NCBI GenBank assembly: GCA_021802185.1
Contig: JAKAAV010000073.1
Span: forward strand, 1-8,437
DNA: 8,437 nt
Direction of reading: 5' to 3'
From: Chloroflexota bacterium
GTDB lineage: Bacteria; Chloroflexota; Limnocylindria; Limnocylindrales; CSP1-4
Shown here: positions 5,642 through 8,437 of the stretch, in pieces
Layout of the letters: each line of letters starts with the position of its first letter
How positions within the stretch are numbered: the first letter of the stretch is position 1
Position numbers and translations under genes: made by a program
Notes under the pieces: model-generated
The model's database searches: none
Told to the model about the DNA's origin: nothing
Seen by the model: only the letters and a program-made list of their open reading frames with translations

Positions 5642-7021
5642 ATGGCCGACTTGTCGACGGGCCGGAACACGGGCGACGTGGGCGCGACGGACCCTTCGTC
5701 GGTCGCCGGCGCGGATACGCGGAGCCCGTCGTCGGTCGCCGGCGCGGATACGCGGAGCCCGTCGTCGATCGCCGGCGCGGACACGCGGAGCCCGTCGTCG
5801 ATCGCCGGCGCCCCGGAATCGCGCCCGGACCCCCTCGCGTACCTCGCCGACGAGATCGCCGACCTGCAGGCGAAGCACCTCTACCGCCCTCTGCGCGTCA
5901 TGACCGGCGCGCAGGCCGCCACGACGGTCATGGACGGGCGTCCCGTCATCAGCCTCTCGTCGAACAACTACCTCGGCCTGGCCACGCACCCGCACCTGGT
6001 CCGTGCCGCACTCGACGCCGTGCGCGACCTCGGCGTGGGCAGCGGCGCCGTCCGCACGATCGCCGGCACCATGGAGCTCCACGAGGAGCTGGAGCGGCGC
6101 CTCGCGGCGTTCAAGCACACGGAAGCCGTGCTGACGTTCCAGTCGGGATTCACCGCGAACAGCGGGGTCATCCCGACGCTGACCGGCGAGCGCGACCTGA
6201 TCGTCAGCGACGAACTGAACCACGCTTCGATCATCGACGGCGTGCGGCTGTCGAAGGCGGCACGCGCGGTGTTCCCGCACCGCGACGTGGACGGCCTCGA
6301 GGCCGTGCTGCGCGAGGCGCGCGCGAAGGGCGGCCCGAACGGCGCGTACGAGCACATCCTCGTGATCACCGACGGCGTCTTCTCGATGGACGGCGACATC
6401 GCCCCGCTGCCCGGGATCTGCGACGTCGCCGAACGGTATGGGGCGGCGGTCATGGTCGACGACGCCCACGCGTCGGGCGTGCTCGGGCGCAACGGGCGCG
6501 GCACGATCGACCACTTCGGGCTCCACGGCCGGGTCGACATCCAGGTCGGGACGCTGTCGAAGGCGGTCGGCGTCCTCGGCGGTTACGTGGCCGGCCGCCA
6601 GCACCTTCGTGACTACCTGATCCAGCGCTCGCGGCCGTTCCTGTTCTCGACCTCGCACCCGCCGGCCGTGGTGGCGGCGTGCATCGCGGCGCTCGACGTG
6701 CTCGAGCAGGAGCCCGACCGGATCGATCGGCTCTGGGACAACACGCGCTTCTTCAAGGCCGGGCTGCAGGAGCTCGGCTTCGACACCGGCGTGAGCGAGA
6801 CGCCGATCACGCCCGTCATCGTGCGGGACTCGGAGAAGGCCGGGCGGATGAGCGACCGGCTCATGGATCTCGGCGTGTTCGCGCAGGCGGTCGTCTTCCC
6901 GACCGTCGCGATCGACAAGGCGCGCATCCGCACGATCGTGACGAGCGAGCACACGCGCGACCAGCTGCAGCAGTGCCTCGGCGCCTTCGCGACGGTAGGG
7001 CGCGAACTCGACGTGATCTGA
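5642..7021 (+). CDS. kbl: glycine C-acetyltransferase (2-amino-3-ketobutyrate CoA ligase)
   Basis: This PLP enzyme cleaves 2-amino-3-ketobutyrate with CoA to glycine and acetyl-CoA, completing the Tdh pathway. It belongs to the alpha-oxoamine synthase family. From about residue 63 it follows the usual core: SLSSNNYLGL (104-113), GSGAVRTIAGT (133-143), DELNHASIIDG (190-200, PLP-stacking H194), MVDDAHASGVLG (271-282, D273 and H276 at the cofactor) and GTLSKA with the Schiff-base lysine K307. The protein has 459 residues against roughly 400 for E. coli Kbl. The excess is an N-terminal tail made mostly of an 11-residue repeat (SSVAGADTRSP and variants). GGAGG lies 6 nt before the ATG, overlapping the end of tdh, so start and coupling are well supported. 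BioF-type homologues share the fold, but the tdh neighbour makes Kbl the best call. Confidence 0.93.
   Translation: MADLSTGRNTGDVGATDPSSVAGADTRSPSSVAGADTRSPSSIAGADTRSPSSIAGAPESRPDPLAYLADEIADLQAKHLYRPLRVMTGAQAATTVMDGRPVISLSSNNYLGLATHPHLVRAALDAVRDLGVGSGAVRTIAGTMELHEELERRLAAFKHTEAVLTFQSGFTANSGVIPTLTGERDLIVSDELNHASIIDGVRLSKAARAVFPHRDVDGLEAVLREARAKGGPNGAYEHILVITDGVFSMDGDIAPLPGICDVAERYGAAVMVDDAHASGVLGRNGRGTIDHFGLHGRVDIQVGTLSKAVGVLGGYVAGRQHLRDYLIQRSRPFLFSTSHPPAVVAACIAALDVLEQEPDRIDRLWDNTRFFKAGLQELGFDTGVSETPITPVIVRDSEKAGRMSDRLMDLGVFAQAVVFPTVAIDKARIRTIVTSEHTRDQLQQCLGAFATVGRELDVI
5692..5812 (+). repeat. 33-bp in-frame tandem repeat in the kbl N-terminus, 3.7 copies
   Basis: Units lie at 5692-5724, 5725-5757 and 5758-5790, with a partial fourth to about 5812. 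They are nearly identical; differences are a T/G near the start of unit 1, GGTC versus GATC, and GATAC versus GACAC. Each encodes an 11-residue unit rich in Ser, Ala, Gly and Asp with one Arg and one Pro, predicted to be disordered. The frame is preserved. The near-identity points to recent slippage expansion, so copy number may vary between strains. Confidence 0.92.
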
Positions 7022-7067
7022 CGCGGAGCGGGGCGGGGCGGCGTTCGCCGCGTCCGCCTGCGCGTCA
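7019..7067 (+). terminator. GC-rich nested hairpin overlapping the kbl stop codon
   Basis: TGACGCG (7019-7025, including the kbl stop) is complementary to CGCGTCA (7061-7067). Inside lies GCGGCG-TT-CGCCGC (7038-7051). A smaller hairpin GGCGC-TCG-GCGCC follows at 7084-7096. The position just after the last gene of the operon suits a transcript end or a 3' stabiliser. No T-run follows, so it is not a classical intrinsic terminator. Confidence 0.4.
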
Positions 7068-7374
7068 CCTCTCCAGGCCGCTCGGCGCTCGGCGCCGCGC
7101 CTCGCGCTGGTCGCCGGGCTGCCGTGCCCCCGTGGTCCGGCGCTCCAGCTCGAGCCGCACTCCCGGCGTGCCGCGGGGTTGGCGGCTCGCCGGCCGGCAC
7201 GCCCATGGTCGCCGGCCGGCACGCCCATGGTCGCCGGCCGGCACGCCCATGGTCGCCGACCCGACCGCGTTCACCCGCTCTTTCGGTGACGGTCTTGACC
7301 GATGCTCGCCAAGGGAACGCCGGACGGGCGGCCACCACTGGCGGCGGCCACCCGCGCCTGCACTCGGACACGAT
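7022..7374. other. gene-free stretch between convergent kbl and the HTH-nuclease-like gene
   Basis: These 353 bp contain the post-kbl hairpins, a 22-bp tandem repeat (7189-7258), a 12-bp palindrome-like CGGTC-TT-GACCG (7290-7301) and a 16-bp-spaced direct repeat GGCGGCCACC (7327-7336 and 7343-7352). Open frames cross it on both strands, but none has family-like content and the 22-bp period breaks any frame. It serves as the 3' end of both flanking genes. Confidence 0.55.
7189..7258. repeat. 22-bp intergenic tandem repeat, 3.2 identical copies
   Basis: Units at 7189-7210, 7211-7232 and 7233-7254 are identical, and a 4-bp remnant follows. Each unit contains two palindromes, GCCGGCCGGC and CCATGG. 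A degraded relative may lie near 7112-7136. The period is not divisible by three, so the array is not a protein-coding repeat. Copies are contiguous without spacers, so it is not a CRISPR. Complete identity implies recent expansion. Confidence 0.92.
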
Positions 7375-8181
7375 TCAGCGATCGGCGTTGGCGCCTGGGG
7401 GTCGGCTGCGCTCAGCTGGGGCACCGGCGAGGCGGCCGAGTCGCGCGGGTGTCGTCGGCACTCGTCTGATGGGGCCGAGCGACCGTCTCGCGTTCCCCGG
7501 GCGAGCGATGGTCACGAACGAGAGGGCGGCGAGCGGCGAGTCCGGGCAGGCAAGCCAGCGAGACACGACGCGCGCGTCGGCCGGGAACACCTGGCGGAGC
7601 ACGTGCCCGTGCAGCGCCACGCGGCGCCGGTTCCCGTGGCTCTCCTCGAGCACGACCCACGTCCCGACGACACCCGGACGCCCGACACCCGGACGCCAGC
7701 CGCGTTCGCGCGCGATCACGGGCGCAAGCCGCCGCTTGCGGTCCACCGTCGCCAGGAGGTCCTGCAGATCGACCAGCTCGCTCTTGAGCTCGACCACCAG
7801 TAGGGCCGTTCGATCCTCATGCCACGCCAGGAGGTCGACGGACCCGCGCTCGCCGCGGATCGAGAATGACGCCTCAGCCACGAAGCGCCACCCGGGAGCG
7901 TGCGCCAGCCGTCTCGCCAGTTCGTCCTGCAGCGCCGCGTGGCGCTGATCGAGCAGACGTGCGAGGTCGGCGCCGCGCCATCGGACATCCACCGACACAC
8001 GGGCGTCGAGCGCGAGCGCCACCCGACGGATGAGATCCACGGGCATCTCGGACAGGTGACCGCGCTCGACTCGAGAGACCGTCGCCCGCGAGCAGTCCGC
8101 TCGTTGCGCCACGTCCTGCTGTCGCCACCCTCGCCGCAGCCTGAGCATCCGGAGCGCGGCCCCCGCTCGCTGGTCGTCCAC
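7375..8181 (-). CDS. XRE-type HTH protein fused to a PD-(D/E)xK nuclease-like domain
   Basis: I do not recognise a named family. Numbered from TTG 8196, the N-terminus (about 11-65) is a Cro/C1-type HTH: LRMLRLRRGWRQQDVAQRADCSRATVSRVERGHL, then MPVDLIRRVALALDARV. A linker helix (ADLARLLDQRHAALQDELARRL) leads to an alpha/beta region, EASFSIRGERGSVDLLAWHEDRTALLVVELKSE (108-140). Its E108, D121 and E136-x-K138 match the order and spacing of PD-(D/E)xK nuclease-fold active sites. A DRKRRLAPVIARERGW helix follows. The last about 40 residues are a Pro/Arg-rich tail. I prefer GTG 8181, which has AGGA 7 nt upstream, over TTG 8196. The gene stands alone, convergent with kbl. It could be a DNA-binding nuclease, a defence or plasmid-control protein, or a regulator with an inactive nuclease fold. 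Catalysis is unproven. Confidence 0.8.
   Translation of the reverse strand: MDDQRAGAALRMLRLRRGWRQQDVAQRADCSRATVSRVERGHLSEMPVDLIRRVALALDARVSVDVRWRGADLARLLDQRHAALQDELARRLAHAPGWRFVAEASFSIRGERGSVDLLAWHEDRTALLVVELKSELVDLQDLLATVDRKRRLAPVIARERGWRPGVGRPGVVGTWVVLEESHGNRRRVALHGHVLRQVFPADARVVSRWLACPDSPLAALSFVTIARPGNARRSLGPIRRVPTTPARLGRLAGAPAERSRPPGANADR
7668..7697 (-). repeat. 15-bp in-frame tandem duplication in the HTH-nuclease-like gene
   Basis: CGACACCCGGACGCC occurs twice back to back (7668-7682 and 7683-7697). In the minus-strand gene it encodes the repeated RPGVG/RPGVV element, in the loop after the DRKRRLAPVIARERGW helix. Frame is preserved. It looks like a small recent slippage event. Confidence 0.85.
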
Positions 8182-8291
8182 GGCGCGATCCTGCAACTGC
8201 CGTCTTCACAGGCGCCTCACTGCGGATTTGCCCGCGCTTTCGGCGGATCCTCGCGCGGGGCGCCGCGGCCACGAGCGATGGTGCCCCTGCG

Positions 8292-8437
8292 GCACGCGGC
8301 GGCTGCGGCACCCGGCTGGGCCGCACCACGCTCCGGGGTTCGAGCGGCCGCGGCTGGCACGCGTCAGGCGCACGCGGCGCGGCTGCGGCACGCGGCTGGG
8401 CCGCACCACGCTCCGGGGTTCGAGCGGCCGCGGCCGG
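8292..8437. repeat. 78-bp direct repeat, second copy cut by the window edge
   Basis: Copy 1 starts at 8292 and copy 2 at 8370. Positions 8301-8357 and 8381-8437 match at 55 of 57 bases, and copy 2 has a 2-bp insertion (8379-8380) before that block. Each copy contains TGCGGCAC, a CTCCGGGGTTCGAGC segment and GCGGCCGC. Copy 2 can also form GCGGC-TGG-GCCGC (8392-8404). The array may continue beyond the window. It fills much of the 256 bp upstream of the minus-strand HTH gene, where I find no convincing promoter; 8182-8291 shows no clear element. Confidence 0.9.

Noticed and set aside
3754..5784. 676-codon minus-strand open frame opposite the FAH and tdh genes
   Set aside because: It spans two well-identified plus-strand genes, has Arg/Asp/His-rich composition and no domain; such antisense frames are expected at this GC.
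5543..7228. 561-codon minus-strand open frame opposite kbl
   Set aside because: Compositional shadow of kbl; its repeats only mirror the kbl and 22-bp arrays.
7189..7258. CRISPR array
   Set aside because: The 22-bp units are contiguous with no spacers, and no cas gene is present.
7124..7948. Plus-strand 274-codon frame across the 22-bp repeats
   Set aside because: It runs opposite the HTH-nuclease-like gene, lacks recognisable domains, and the repeat period is not divisible by three.
8331..8347. tRNA T-arm suggested by GGGGTTCGAGC in the 78-bp repeat
   Set aside because: The flanking bases do not form a proper 5-bp T-stem, and no acceptor, D or anticodon arms fit around it.

Overview
The window is very GC-rich bacterial DNA with GTG as well as ATG starts, strong Shine-Dalgarno sites and long antisense ORFs that are only a by-product of base composition. 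The gene set (LacI-type regulator, carbohydrate ABC importer, threonine-to-glycine enzymes, an uncharacterised HTH-nuclease-like protein) and the Ala/Ser/Thr-rich lipoprotein linker suit a free-living high-GC heterotroph. A Chloroflexota (Limnocylindria-like) or actinobacterial source is my inference from general style; nothing here proves the phylum.

Left part, minus strand (1-3092): a LacI-family repressor gene, then a MalE-like lipid-anchored sugar-binding protein gene, then the 5' part of a MalF-like permease gene that runs off the left edge. They read as one operon. A TTGACA/TAGACT promoter lies upstream of lacI, with an AACCGGTT-centred operator placed at the expected transcription start, so the repressor probably regulates itself and the importer. 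Two back-to-back perfect hairpins sit between the binding-protein and permease genes, where a differential-expression element would be expected.

Centre, plus strand (3401-7021): a fumarylacetoacetate-hydrolase-family gene, L-threonine 3-dehydrogenase (tdh) and glycine C-acetyltransferase (kbl) lie in one tight cluster, with gaps of 38 and 1 nt. tdh and kbl together convert L-threonine, NAD+ and CoA to glycine and acetyl-CoA. The FAH-family member does not belong to that textbook route. Both tdh and kbl carry N-terminal extensions over their usual cores, and the kbl extension is a run of 11-residue repeats. The two operons diverge from a 308-bp control region that holds a different candidate operator on each side.

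Right part (7022-8437): a gene-free stretch carries a GC-rich hairpin and a 22-bp tandem repeat. A minus-strand gene follows for an XRE-type HTH protein fused to a domain with PD-(D/E)xK nuclease-like motifs, and then a 78-bp direct repeat that runs off the right edge. This is the least explained part of the window. Tandem duplications are frequent in the right half: repeats inside genes have periods divisible by three (33 and 15 bp), while those between genes do not (22 and 78 bp).
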